Below are positions 1 to 7,063 of a DNA stretch of 7,561 nt, in pieces. Position 1 is the stretch's first letter, and every line of letters starts with the position of its first letter. Below the pieces are notes generated by a model. The model searched no databases, was not told the origin of the DNA, and saw only the letters and a list, made by a program, of their open reading frames with translations. Both the position numbers and the translations under genes were made by a program. Origin of the DNA: an uncultured Clostridia bacterium (GTDB taxonomy: Bacteria; Bacillota; Clostridia; JAAYHZ01). The stretch is from positions 1 through 7,561 of the forward strand of contig CALCRE010000281.1 in the NCBI GenBank assembly GCA_937894465.1, in the 5' to 3' direction.

Positions 1-594
1 ACTAAAGACAAGCTTTTTGTTCATTTTGTAACGAACTATAATGTATCGTATGCTGAAAAACTTATTCCGGCGGGAGATATATCGGAACAAATCTCAACGG
101 CCGGAACCGAAGCTTCCGGTACATCCAATATGAAATTTATGCTAAATGGTGCTGTGACACTTGGTACCTATGACGGAGCAAATATAGAAATCGTGGAAAA
201 GGCAGGGTTGGAAAACAACTATATCTTTGGTGCTAGAGTGGAAGATATTGAGAAAATCAAGGACAACTATAACCCCAAACAAATCTATCAAAATAATCCG
301 AAGGTAAAGAGAATTTTGGATACATTGATTGATGGGACATTTTCAGATGATAACACCGGTATGTTCCGAGAGCTGTATGATTCATTATTGATAGGTGCCA
401 GTTGGCATAAGCCTGATCATTACTATATATTACTTGACTTGGAGAGCTACATCAATGCAAAAATTCAAGTGAATAAAGAGTACAAGGATCGGGAAGCCTT
501 TGCAAAGAAAGGTTTGATCAATATTGCGAACAGCGGGTATTTCTCCAGCGATAGAACCATCAGGGAATACGCAAGGGACATATGGCATATTTAG
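1..594 (+). CDS. glgP: Glycogen phosphorylase, C-terminal part (5'-truncated by window edge)
   Basis: The reading frame is open from base 1, so the gene begins upstream of the window; the methionine at 130 is internal. The 197 visible residues match the C-terminal quarter of glycogen/alpha-glucan phosphorylase (whole bacterial proteins are about 800 residues). The clearest mark is the pyridoxal-phosphate motif EASGTSNMKFMLNGA at fragment residues 37-51, in which Lys45 (codon 133-135) is the lysine that forms the Schiff base with PLP. Just before it lies NYNVSYAEKLIPAGDISEQ (residues 12-30), and after it GTYDGANIEI, both typical of the family. The enzyme releases glucose-1-phosphate from alpha-1,4-glucans in the cytoplasm by phosphorolysis. 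The family's common GTGN is GTSN here, a tolerated variant. The gene ends with TAG at 592-594, 25 bp from the stop of the convergent ger operon, and no strong terminator hairpin is visible between them. Other glg genes may lie to the left but are not seen. Confidence 0.96.
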   Translation, partial: TKDKLFVHFVTNYNVSYAEKLIPAGDISEQISTAGTEASGTSNMKFMLNGAVTLGTYDGANIEIVEKAGLENNYIFGARVEDIEKIKDNYNPKQIYQNNPKVKRILDTLIDGTFSDDNTGMFRELYDSLLIGASWHKPDHYYILLDLESYINAKIQVNKEYKDREAFAKKGLINIANSGYFSSDRTIREYARDIWHI

Positions 595-619
595 AATTTG
601 AATGAACAGTTTTCTGTAT

Positions 620-1756
620 CTAAGGCACATTTTCTTGCTTTGTAAGGCTATTTGTTCCTATCTTTTTCTTTCGTATCAGTGATATGATGAAAAGAAGGGA
701 TGGATAGCCTATACTTAATATGGCTGCAGCTTGGGGCCATGGGTAGGCTAAGAATTCGACAAATTTGTTATGATCCTGCACCATAAGATAGGTTAATAAA
801 GCGATGAGTACAGTCAAAGGTGCGGACAAATGCCATTCCTTTTTCACTTTGATGATATCCTTCATTGTGTATATACAGCAAAAGAGCATGAGTGATGATT
901 GTACGAATATGCTCCATACAAAAAGGTTGATCATAATTAGTTCCGATCTAGGGAAGTATCGCGTCAATTGAACCCCTCTGATCAGTTGCATGCAAACCAC
1001 AGAGAATTGTTTCATGACATCAGCGCCTAATGTTGCAGTTTCAATGAAAGGCCATGTAATAACGATGAAAGTCGCAAATATGGATGCCCAAAAAGTTGTT
1101 GACATGGCTTTATTTTTTTTATTCAGTATGGGATAGATAATACCAAGCCCTAATATGACAAAACTCAGATCACCGAAAGAGTAGATGCCTGCCTTGAGGT
1201 TTTCTATTATACCCTTATCAAAAATTGGTTGAAGATTCATAGCTTGAAAATCTTGTATGGTTCCAAAAATCGTAATAATGTTAAACAATATAATCAAAAC
1301 GAATGCAATAAATGAAACACGTGTAATGACCTCTATACCTAGGGAGGTCCCATAGAAAACCAATGCGGCATACAATAGGATGATGGCTATGGTAGGTGTC
1401 TCCGGAAGCAAGTATTGCTTAATATGCAATGTCAGTGTATTAGCTGAAGTAGCATATGCAAATGCAAAAAATATGACAAGCAATATACTGAAGAAGCGTG
1501 AAACCCATTTTCCCAGTAATAATTTAGAATAGTCGATCATAGTCAGCTCAGGAAACTTTGATCCTAAGTGGGCCATAAGCTGTATAAAAATAATTCCAAT
1601 TAAAAATGCGATTAACATGGATGTCCATGCATCGGCACCCACCGCCCTTACGACAACCCCCGCTGTTATACCAATGGCTTTACCGTACAAGAGGTTTGTG
1701 AACAGACTGAAATATTGAAGTTTTGATGTTTTTGTTTTCAAAAGGGAAATCTCCAT
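620..1756 (-). CDS. gerAB: Spore germination receptor B subunit (GerAB/GerKB-type, spore permease family)
   Basis: This 378-residue, very hydrophobic protein has about ten predicted membrane segments (roughly residues 12-34, 43-63, 85-105, 120-140, 145-165, 190-212, 220-245, 272-297, 312-328 and 340-362). It fits the endospore germination permease family, which is related to APC-type amino-acid transporters. Family features include the N-terminal stretch around GITAGVVVRAVGADAW, the GTSLGIEVITR loop (136-146) and the PRSELIMINLFVWSIF segment (269-284). GerB subunits sit in the spore inner membrane and are the proposed germinant-binding subunit of the A-B-C receptor. The start at 1756 is fixed by an in-frame TAA 18 bases upstream; the ribosome binding site is weak. 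It is the last gene of the operon, 29 bp after gerC. The germinant cannot be predicted. The A-C-B gene order resembles the gerK operon of Bacillus subtilis, but the paralogue name is not resolved. Confidence 0.93.
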   Translation of the reverse strand: MEISLLKTKTSKLQYFSLFTNLLYGKAIGITAGVVVRAVGADAWTSMLIAFLIGIIFIQLMAHLGSKFPELTMIDYSKLLLGKWVSRFFSILLVIFFAFAYATSANTLTLHIKQYLLPETPTIAIILLYAALVFYGTSLGIEVITRVSFIAFVLIILFNIITIFGTIQDFQAMNLQPIFDKGIIENLKAGIYSFGDLSFVILGLGIIYPILNKKNKAMSTTFWASIFATFIVITWPFIETATLGADVMKQFSVVCMQLIRGVQLTRYFPRSELIMINLFVWSIFVQSSLMLFCCIYTMKDIIKVKKEWHLSAPLTVLIALLTYLMVQDHNKFVEFLAYPWPQAAAILSIGYPSLLFIISLIRKKKIGTNSLTKQENVP

Positions 1757-1785
1757 ATATCTTAATGTGATACGTTACTTGATCT

Positions 1786-2979
1786 TTAATCCTCGTTATT
1801 CATCGGTATTTGATATGTCGAGCTATATTCTATCTTTACTGTTGTATTTACTGTGATAGGGATATTCGGATAGATCTTTTCCCAGTTGCTCTTATACTTT
1901 GAGTACCAAAGATCCCTATGGTTAATGTGAATAAGCCTGCCGATGGATAAAACATCGCTCTTATATTCTTTTTGTACGGCTTCAATCCCGTCTTGAATAT
2001 TACCGGTTAGAATTTCTGCCGTCTTATCTTCCACTTGTTTTTTAAAGGCATCCATCGATAAATCCGTTGAAAAATCTTGCTCTACAATTTGCCCTGAACA
2101 GGATACATCAATGATTACTGAAGGTAGGTCACCTTGCATCTTGGAATCCATATTTACTTTAATAGAGTTGAGTTCTACGGCGACGTATTCCTCTTCTTCT
2201 TCATCAGTGGGTACGGATAATACCGCAGAGCTAATATTCCGCCGCACAATTCCAAGTCCTCGGGTTTGTTCCGGTGTGGTGAAGCCCAGCATTTTCGTTC
2301 TTAGAAATACTGCGCCACCTTCTAAGACCACTTGGTTTTCTCCTTTCTCCTTCTGTCCTTCATTTTGTTTGATTAACAAAGGTTCTAAATAGAGGGCAGA
2401 AACAAATGGCTGTACGGTCTCACTTTGGAAATCGCGAAATAGAATGTCCATACTGGTCCTGACGCTTTGGGCTGATAATTCGTAGTAATTGAAAAGCTCT
2501 GATGCGGATAGTGCGGGATACGCCTCCATTCCTGTTTTTGTTGACACATACTCCCTTGCTTTACCGTTGCAAACCGCAACCCAAGTTTTCATTCTTAATT
2601 CAGGATTATGAGTGAAAAAGTCAATGATGGGTGTAATATCATCTTTCGCCATAGATTCTCCGATCACAATAATCCTGTTATGTGCCCACATAACGCGTCG
2701 TGAAGAAAACTTTGCGATATTACGTATTGCTTCAAAAAGTGTTTTGCCTTCAGCACTAGCAGTCCATACCGGTTCATCCGAAGAAGGGTTGGACTTATCC
2801 TGAGATTGAGGTTTTGCAATTTGTACCGTGACAACGAATTTATCGCTGTCAACAGATTTGTCAATACCTACAGCCATCACCAAAGCCAGCTCGTCAAGAC
2901 CTCTTGCGTCCCAACAACCCGTTAGCAAAATACAACATATGAGTATGACTGATATTGAGTGTAAATATTTACGTAACAT
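1786..2979 (-). CDS. gerAC: Spore germination receptor C subunit, Ger(x)C-family lipoprotein
   Basis: The 397-residue product starts with a lipoprotein signal peptide: positive residues (LRK), a hydrophobic run and the lipobox LLTGC with the acylated cysteine at residue 22, followed by the typical WDARGLDELALVMAVGID. The Ger(x)C hallmark is clear at about residues 92-130 (SSRRVMWAHNRIIVIGE, then DITPIIDFFTHNPELRM). A second conserved block, EGGAVFLRTKMLGF, lies in the middle, and an acidic run DEEEEEY follows near residue 260. GerC subunits are diacylglyceryl-anchored to the outer face of the spore inner membrane and are needed for receptor assembly. The start at 2979 has a GGAG ribosome binding site at good spacing (GGAGCAAAACAA before ATG) and overlaps the end of gerA by 11 bp, which implies translational coupling. 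Length and domain order are normal and the gene looks intact. Confidence 0.95.
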   Translation of the reverse strand: MLRKYLHSISVILICCILLTGCWDARGLDELALVMAVGIDKSVDSDKFVVTVQIAKPQSQDKSNPSSDEPVWTASAEGKTLFEAIRNIAKFSSRRVMWAHNRIIVIGESMAKDDITPIIDFFTHNPELRMKTWVAVCNGKAREYVSTKTGMEAYPALSASELFNYYELSAQSVRTSMDILFRDFQSETVQPFVSALYLEPLLIKQNEGQKEKGENQVVLEGGAVFLRTKMLGFTTPEQTRGLGIVRRNISSAVLSVPTDEEEEEYVAVELNSIKVNMDSKMQGDLPSVIIDVSCSGQIVEQDFSTDLSMDAFKKQVEDKTAEILTGNIQDGIEAVQKEYKSDVLSIGRLIHINHRDLWYSKYKSNWEKIYPNIPITVNTTVKIEYSSTYQIPMNNED

Positions 2980-4447
2980 TTGTTTTGCTCCGTTTTTTCT
3001 TGCTCATTATTTTCCAAGGTGCTCTGATAATCAAGTCGTATGCCACATCTCCTGCCCTAAAAGGAACATAAGGTGAAAAATAGGGAACACCGAATGACCT
3101 TAAAGAAACAAGGTGCATGAATATGGCCATGGTTGCAACGATAAACCCGAAATTTCCAAAGATAGACGTTAGAAACAAAACGGGAAATCTTAACAGTCTC
3201 AATGACATGGAGACATAATAGCCGGGCACTGCAAAAGAGCATATGCCCGCTGCCGAAACCACAATAACCATAATAGGGGATACAATACCGGCTTGGACAG
3301 CAGATTCTCCAATAACCAGGGCTCCCACAATGCTGACTGCTTGCCCGATAGGTTTGGGTATACGTATTCCGGCCTCACGCAATACCTCAAACATAATTTC
3401 CATAATGACAGCTTCGAGTATTGCGGGGAAAGGAATCCCTTCTCTTCCTGCCGCCATCTTCATCGCTAATGGTGTGGGTATCATTTCATGATGGAAAGAC
3501 ACCAGCATGACATACAGAGAAGGTAGAAAAATAGATAACAAAAGAGCGAATATCCTTATAATCCTGACAAAACTCCCGATGTAGAAACGGGTATAGTAAT
3601 CACCAGGCGCTTGTATGCTGTCCCAAAAATAGGAAGGGACGACTAATGCAAAGGGGGTGTTATCCGTTAAAATAATAATTCTTCCTTCCAGAAGTAATGC
3701 AGCGGCATTGTCAGGGCGTTCGATACTTAAAATCTGCGGAAATATGGAAAACTTAGCATCCTCAAGAAACTCCTCTAAGTAGCCGCTTTCCAAGATACTG
3801 TCTGTATCGATTTTCGATAGCCTATTTTTGAGCTCTTCTAATATTTTAGCATCTACGATCCCTTCGATATAAGATACAACTACTTCGGTTTGTGTTCTCG
3901 TACCGATAGAATAACTTTCGAACTTCAGATTGATATCTCGAATTCGTCTGCGAATCATCACCATGTTGGTTTTGACGGATTCTATAAAGCCGTCTCTGGC
4001 ACCTCTGATTTCCACATCGGATATGGGGTCGGTAATGGCTCGTTGTTCCCACCCCCCTATGGAGTTGATGACGGCTTCAGGGCAATCTTCTATAAATAGC
4101 ACGCAGTCTCCTGCCAATAATTTATTGCATGCTTCGTTTAAATCAGTCGTTAATGTGACAGTAGGTGATAAAAGGCCGGATTGAACAATAATATCCGGTG
4201 CTTTTCTATTTGAATCCGTGGCTTTTTGTTGTATTGAGAAATCCTTTCGTAAAAGTGGGTGAAGTATATAACTGTTAATCTTATCACCGTTGGAGAGACA
4301 GGATATAAAAGCAATAAATGCGGTAATATTATTAAGGGTTTCAATCTTAAAATACCGGATGATCAAATCGCTTTTTTGGGCGAATTTTTCATACAACCGA
4401 TTTTCATTATCTTTTAAATTGCTGCTAATCAATTCGGGCATAGCCAT
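2969..4447 (-). CDS. gerAA: Spore germination receptor A subunit (GerAA/GerKA-type)
   Basis: This 492-residue protein is the A subunit of a GerA-type germinant receptor. A soluble N-terminal half (residues 1 to about 285) contains the family motifs EIRGARDGFIES (146-157) and RPDNAAALLLEGRI (244-257). It is followed by a membrane half with about five segments, starting near residue 290, and the family stretch GREGIPFPAILEAVIMEIMF (334-353) and RIPKPIGQAVSIVGALVIGE (362-381). A basic tail (KKKRSK) ends the protein. GerA subunits oligomerise in the spore inner membrane and are thought to act in ion release after germinant sensing. The start at 4447 is constrained by an in-frame TGA three codons upstream; a second ATG lies two codons in. 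The ribosome binding site is poor (GAAAG). The gene heads an operon read A, C, B. It lies 142 bp after the FtsW-like gene on the same strand, so it probably has its own promoter. Confidence 0.95.
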   Translation of the reverse strand: MAMPELISSNLKDNENRLYEKFAQKSDLIIRYFKIETLNNITAFIAFISCLSNGDKINSYILHPLLRKDFSIQQKATDSNRKAPDIIVQSGLLSPTVTLTTDLNEACNKLLAGDCVLFIEDCPEAVINSIGGWEQRAITDPISDVEIRGARDGFIESVKTNMVMIRRRIRDINLKFESYSIGTRTQTEVVVSYIEGIVDAKILEELKNRLSKIDTDSILESGYLEEFLEDAKFSIFPQILSIERPDNAAALLLEGRIIILTDNTPFALVVPSYFWDSIQAPGDYYTRFYIGSFVRIIRIFALLLSIFLPSLYVMLVSFHHEMIPTPLAMKMAAGREGIPFPAILEAVIMEIMFEVLREAGIRIPKPIGQAVSIVGALVIGESAVQAGIVSPIMVIVVSAAGICSFAVPGYYVSMSLRLLRFPVLFLTSIFGNFGFIVATMAIFMHLVSLRSFGVPYFSPYVPFRAGDVAYDLIIRAPWKIMSKKKRSKTNVT

Positions 4448-4589
4448 CTGCTTTCAATCTTTAAATTTGTAACATAACAATTATTATCTACATATTCCGG
4501 AAGTATTATGCAGTGATCATTACTGGAGCTAAGAATTAAGCGGTGACCTGCGGAGAGTTGACTTAGCTTTTCATATACAAATATGATGA
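4448..4589 (-). promoter_or_regulatory. Intergenic region before the ger operon, with candidate forespore (sigma-G type) -10
   Basis: This 142-bp gap separates the FtsW-like gene from gerA and should contain the ger promoter. On the - strand it holds CATAATA (bases 4504-4510), which fits the -10 consensus CATWMTA known for forespore sigma-G genes, the regulator class of ger operons in Bacillus. A good -35 (GHATR) at 17-18 bp is not present, so this remains a candidate only. A 7-bp inverted repeat AGCTAAG/CTTAGCT (4527-4533 and 4562-4568) has a 28-nt loop and no T-run on the - strand, so I do not call it a terminator. Confidence 0.3.
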
Positions 4590-5960
4590 TTAATCTAAAT
4601 GTAAGTCGATGATAATCCGACCATCTTCGATGGTTAAAAAGGGTCTTCTGTCCGGCTTTTCCGGGAACCTTTTATCATGAACCATATGTCCTGTCCTGTA
4701 AACCGAAAGCAAGATTCCTATAAGGCTCATGTTCACCAATAGGTAATGGCTGCTTTGTGAAATCAAGGGTAAGGATAAAGGTGCAAATAGGTAAAAGCCA
4801 CAATTGGTGACCACAAAACCCAGTGTCTGGTATGCAAATGTTAAAGTGACAGCTGTTGAAACCAACAAGGCTAAAACACTCTTTTGTCTTGCACAAAGAA
4901 CAAATGCACGAATGATAAACAGTTCTAACAACGCTACAACGATCAAAAAGGCTATCCATCCGAATCGGTGAGTGATATATGTAAGTAAAAAATCGCTGTT
5001 GATTAAAGGTAGAACTTGTTCAACGGTAAGCCCTTGTAAGTTTTCCGGTAATGCACCTTGGCCGATCAGCCTTGCACCTTTCATGATTCCTCTTGTGATG
5101 TTTCCCATATACCCTACTCCCATAGGAGCAAGGGAAGGAGTAAAGACAATTTTTAAACGATATATTAAGTTATTGTTTGTCATTGCGACAACAAAAGATA
5201 TGATAAAGGGTACATAAACAAGCAAAAGAGCATGATGTTGATTCACTTTGAATCTTTTCTTTTGGATTGCGATGGTTAGAATCACCAAGTAGGACAAAGT
5301 CAGAAATAAAGTGATGGTGATATTCGGTATTAGAAGAGAAAGAATAAGGGGTATGGTAAAATAGATGCCACATAGTATGACTCCCGAATATCCTCTGTTG
5401 CTCATACTGTAAACCACACCGGCAAATAATGCAGGGAACAACAAAAGGGGATAGGATGCATAGATGAATCGTCCGTCAACGGGATTGATCACAAGCATGA
5501 GTAAAACGATGATTGCAGCCAGTGCGAAAAACAAGATGCTTGAATACTCTCCGAGGATGGTGAAATCCACTTTGTAACAAAGAGTCATCAAACCTATTCC
5601 CACCACCGTGAACAATAATTGGCGATAAAAAAGCTCAAGTCCGTTTGTCTCCCGGGGAGCTGTGTAAAGCCTGATGAATGTCCCTGTAAGAAGCAGCAGG
5701 AGAGTCAGAACAATCATAGACCACTCCGGTTTTGGCTTGTGGGTCCGGTCGAGTTGTGTTCCTACCATGACAGGATCCCCCATTTGCTCGACGGCTTTAA
5801 AGGTTCCCGTTTCTTCATCCATCCCTTGGGCTATATAAGCTTGTTTTTGATCGGTGATATGGTTTTCAAGCTCCTCTCGAAGCTCATTGTGAATTCTTTT
5901 GTATCGGATCTGTTCGCATATGGTATCTAAATACTGTTTGACTTTTTCATGTGGTTGCAT
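4590..5960 (-). CDS. FtsW/RodA/SpoVE (SEDS)-family membrane protein with N-terminal HAAS-like domain
   Basis: The 456-residue product has two parts. Residues 1-80 are soluble and helical (LREELENHITDQ at 28-39, EQMGDPVMVGTQLD at 58-71). They resemble the HAAS or 'permease prefix' domain, usually found next to PadR regulators. Residues about 81-422 have roughly ten membrane segments and match the SEDS family. The conserved large loop is recognisable: KGARLIGQGALPENLQG (294-310), then LPLINSDFLLTYITHRFGW (317-335), where Asp323 aligns with the essential aspartate of RodA/FtsW. The usual acidic EELG after it is THRFG here. The last-helix signature (LPFxSYGGSS in classical FtsW) is reduced to LPLISQSSH (397-405). 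SEDS proteins polymerise peptidoglycan glycan strands; whether this divergent member does so is unknown. It overlaps padR by 14 bp and has a good ribosome binding site (AAAGGGGGA), so it is the likely PadR-controlled effector. A 34-residue hydrophilic tail follows the last helix. Confidence 0.87.
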   Translation of the reverse strand: MQPHEKVKQYLDTICEQIRYKRIHNELREELENHITDQKQAYIAQGMDEETGTFKAVEQMGDPVMVGTQLDRTHKPKPEWSMIVLTLLLLLTGTFIRLYTAPRETNGLELFYRQLLFTVVGIGLMTLCYKVDFTILGEYSSILFFALAAIIVLLMLVINPVDGRFIYASYPLLLFPALFAGVVYSMSNRGYSGVILCGIYFTIPLILSLLIPNITITLFLTLSYLVILTIAIQKKRFKVNQHHALLLVYVPFIISFVVAMTNNNLIYRLKIVFTPSLAPMGVGYMGNITRGIMKGARLIGQGALPENLQGLTVEQVLPLINSDFLLTYITHRFGWIAFLIVVALLELFIIRAFVLCARQKSVLALLVSTAVTLTFAYQTLGFVVTNCGFYLFAPLSLPLISQSSHYLLVNMSLIGILLSVYRTGHMVHDKRFPEKPDRRPFLTIEDGRIIIDLHLD

Positions 5961-6294
5961 GAACGGTTCCCCCTTTTAAGACTTGGTTGACTGCAAAGGC
6001 AAAATGTTGCCATTCGGCTTTTTTATCTCTTAATAAGCCTTTCCCTTTTTTTGTAATACTGTAATATTTCCGTACCCTTGCACTATCCGCTTCACTTTCA
6101 TAGCAGCAAACCATTCCTTGTTGTTCCAAGCTATGGAGCAATGGATAAAGAGTTCCGGCTTTTAAAGAAAATGTGTTATCTGATTTTGTAGAGAGCTCTT
6201 CAATCATTTGGTAGCCGTACATGTCTTTTTCCTCCAACAATTTTAACAACAACATGGTTGTACTGCCGCTGATTAAACTCTTATCAATTTCCAT
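5947..6294 (-). CDS. PadR-family transcriptional regulator
   Basis: This 115-residue winged-helix protein matches short PadR (subfamily-1-like) regulators. MYGYQMIEEL (25-34), LKAGTLYPLLHSLEQQG (44-60, the recognition-helix region) and RKYYSITKKGK (75-85, the wing) are diagnostic. A C-terminal helix (about 89-108) would provide the dimer interface. I chose the ATG at 6294 because it is preceded by a strong ribosome binding site, AGAAGGTGATC. An in-frame ATG ten codons earlier (6324) lies almost at the predicted transcription start and has no leader. The gene overlaps the downstream FtsW-like gene by 14 bp, so the two are almost certainly one transcript. PadR proteins usually repress their own operon and respond to small molecules or envelope stress; the ligand here is not predictable. 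The palindrome over its promoter supports autorepression. Confidence 0.93.
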   Translation of the reverse strand: MEIDKSLISGSTTMLLLKLLEEKDMYGYQMIEELSTKSDNTFSLKAGTLYPLLHSLEQQGMVCCYESEADSARVRKYYSITKKGKGLLRDKKAEWQHFAFAVNQVLKGGTVHATT

Positions 6295-6296
6295 CT

Positions 6297-6307
6297 GATC
6301 ACCTTCT
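6297..6307 (-). promoter_or_regulatory. Ribosome binding site that fixes the padR start
   Basis: On the - strand this reads AGAAGGTGATC, a long match to the 16S anti-Shine-Dalgarno complement, two bases before the ATG at 6294. It supports a 115-residue PadR over a 125-residue version starting at 6324. Confidence 0.75.
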
Positions 6308-6311
6308 TTCA

Positions 6312-6358
6312 ATATGTAGATCATCTATATATTGAATATATATCGGCGATCTACATAT
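6312..6358. promoter_or_regulatory. 47-bp imperfect palindrome over the padR promoter (probable PadR operator)
   Basis: The outer arms are perfect 11-mers, ATATGTAGATC at 6312-6322 and GATCTACATAT at 6348-6358. Inside them an AT-rich core continues the dyad with six more matched pairs, giving 18 of 23 pairs in total. One arm lies in the -35/-10 spacer and the other just past the predicted start of transcription. The arms contain ATGT/ACAT, a pattern seen in known PadR operators. A nested palindrome TAGATCATCTA lies at 6317-6327. Binding here would block RNA polymerase, consistent with autorepression. Confidence 0.65.
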
Positions 6359-6363
6359 GTCAA
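6335..6363 (-). promoter_or_regulatory. Sigma-A-type promoter of the padR/FtsW-like operon
   Basis: On the - strand there is a perfect -35 TTGACA (6358-6363), a 17-bp spacer and a -10 TATATT (6335-6340; 5 of 6 consensus bases). The predicted transcription start is near 6328, leaving a leader of about 34 nt with the ribosome binding site. This is the best promoter in the window. Confidence 0.8.
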
Positions 6364-6471
6364 TACAAAACATTACCTCTAGAAAATTCTTGTTAGGTTT
6401 ATGCTTACCTTACGATGCTATATAAGATTACTACAGAAAAATGTACTCATTTTTTTGTGGTGAAGTGAGTG

Positions 6472-6477
6472 TATAAT
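6472..6477 (+). promoter_or_regulatory. Candidate -10 box for the sigma factor gene
   Basis: A perfect TATAAT lies 110 bp upstream of the sigma gene in the 263-bp divergent region, but only a T-rich stretch stands at the -35 position. The leader that follows carries GTCTAT twice (6526-6531, 6544-6549) and a 10-bp palindrome TCTATATAGA (6545-6554), of unknown meaning. Weak call. Confidence 0.3.
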
Positions 6478-6587
6478 GGATGAAAACACAAAAAGTAATT
6501 TTACATCTTTTCATGTTTATATGACGTCTATTGGTCTTTTTCGGTCTATATAGATGAAGACTATTCCCATTAAGGAAAGGGGACATA

Positions 6588-7016
6588 ATGGAAGGCAACC
6601 AAATTATTGACCTATACTTTGAGCGCTCCGAAGATGCAATCTTAGAAACGGCAAAGAAGTACGGAAGATACTGCAAAAGCATATCATATAACATTCTTCA
6701 TAATTATAACGATGCTTTAGAATGTGTCAACGATACCTATATGAGAGCATGGAATGCCATACCGCCGACCCGTCCGAATAGATTGTCCATATTCCTTGGG
6801 AAGATCACACGCAATTTATCACTGAATAAGTTAGAAATGAATGCTGCAAAAAGAAGAGGTTCCGGTCAGGTACCTCTTGTTCTAGACGAGATTAAGGACG
6901 TAATACCCACTACAAAGAAAACAGATCGTTTGGTGGATGATATGGTGTTAACGGATGTCTTTAATCATTTCCTTGCCGATTTGCCAATAGAAACACGGAA
7001 AGTGTTCATAAATTAA
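6588..7016 (+). pseudogene. ECF-like sigma-70 family sigma factor, truncated in region 4
   Basis: The 142-residue product starts at an ATG with a strong ribosome binding site (GGAAAGGGG, 6574-6582). Residues about 15-85 are sigma region 2 (RYCKSISYNILHNYNDALE, then CVNDTYMRAWNA, then LSIFLGKITRNLSL), the part that binds core RNA polymerase and the -10 element. A linker follows (KRRGSGQVPLVLDEI), then the first helix of region 4 (FNHFLADLPIETRKVFI). Family members then continue with about 40-50 residues of helix-turn-helix for -35 recognition; here the frame ends one codon after KVFI. The downstream DNA is the left end of an IS605-type element, and no reading frame after the stop resumes region 4. 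Without region 4 the protein is probably non-functional as a promoter-specific sigma factor. The missing 3' part should lie beyond the element, outside the window. Confidence 0.82.
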
Positions 7017-7041
7017 ATTATTTGTGTTTTGTAGGCGGAAA

Positions 7042-7063
7042 CCCACTGCCTTTAGGCGGTGGG
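7042..7063 (+). repeat. Left-end stem-loop of the IS605-type element
   Basis: CCCACTGCC (7042-7050) pairs with GGCGGTGGG (7055-7063) across a four-base TTTA loop, a 9-bp stem with one G-T pair. Subterminal hairpins like this are the recognition sites of Y1 transposases. The stop codon of the tnpA remnant lies in the loop and its last codons form one arm. No transcript ending here is evident, so I read it as a transposon end and not as a terminator. Confidence 0.65.

Noticed and set aside
2111..2392. Long + strand open frame inside gerC
   Set aside because: It is the antisense of a well-supported gene, has no ribosome binding site or family resemblance, and is rich in S/T/P as expected for a shadow frame.
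4527..4568. Terminator or attenuator between the FtsW-like gene and gerA
   Set aside because: The 7-bp arms are separated by 28 nt and there is no T-run on the transcribed (-) strand.
5619..5930. 103-codon + strand open frame inside the FtsW-like gene
   Set aside because: Antisense shadow of a well-supported coding region; no start signal or recognisable domain.
6295..6324. N-terminal extension of PadR from an ATG at 6324
   Set aside because: It has no ribosome binding site, lies within a few bases of the predicted transcription start and adds ten residues not typical of the family; the ATG at 6294 has a strong site.
7042..7063. Rho-independent terminator of the sigma gene
   Set aside because: The stem is strong but is followed by GAGGAGCTATG and not by a T-run; position and form fit the left end of an IS605-type element better.
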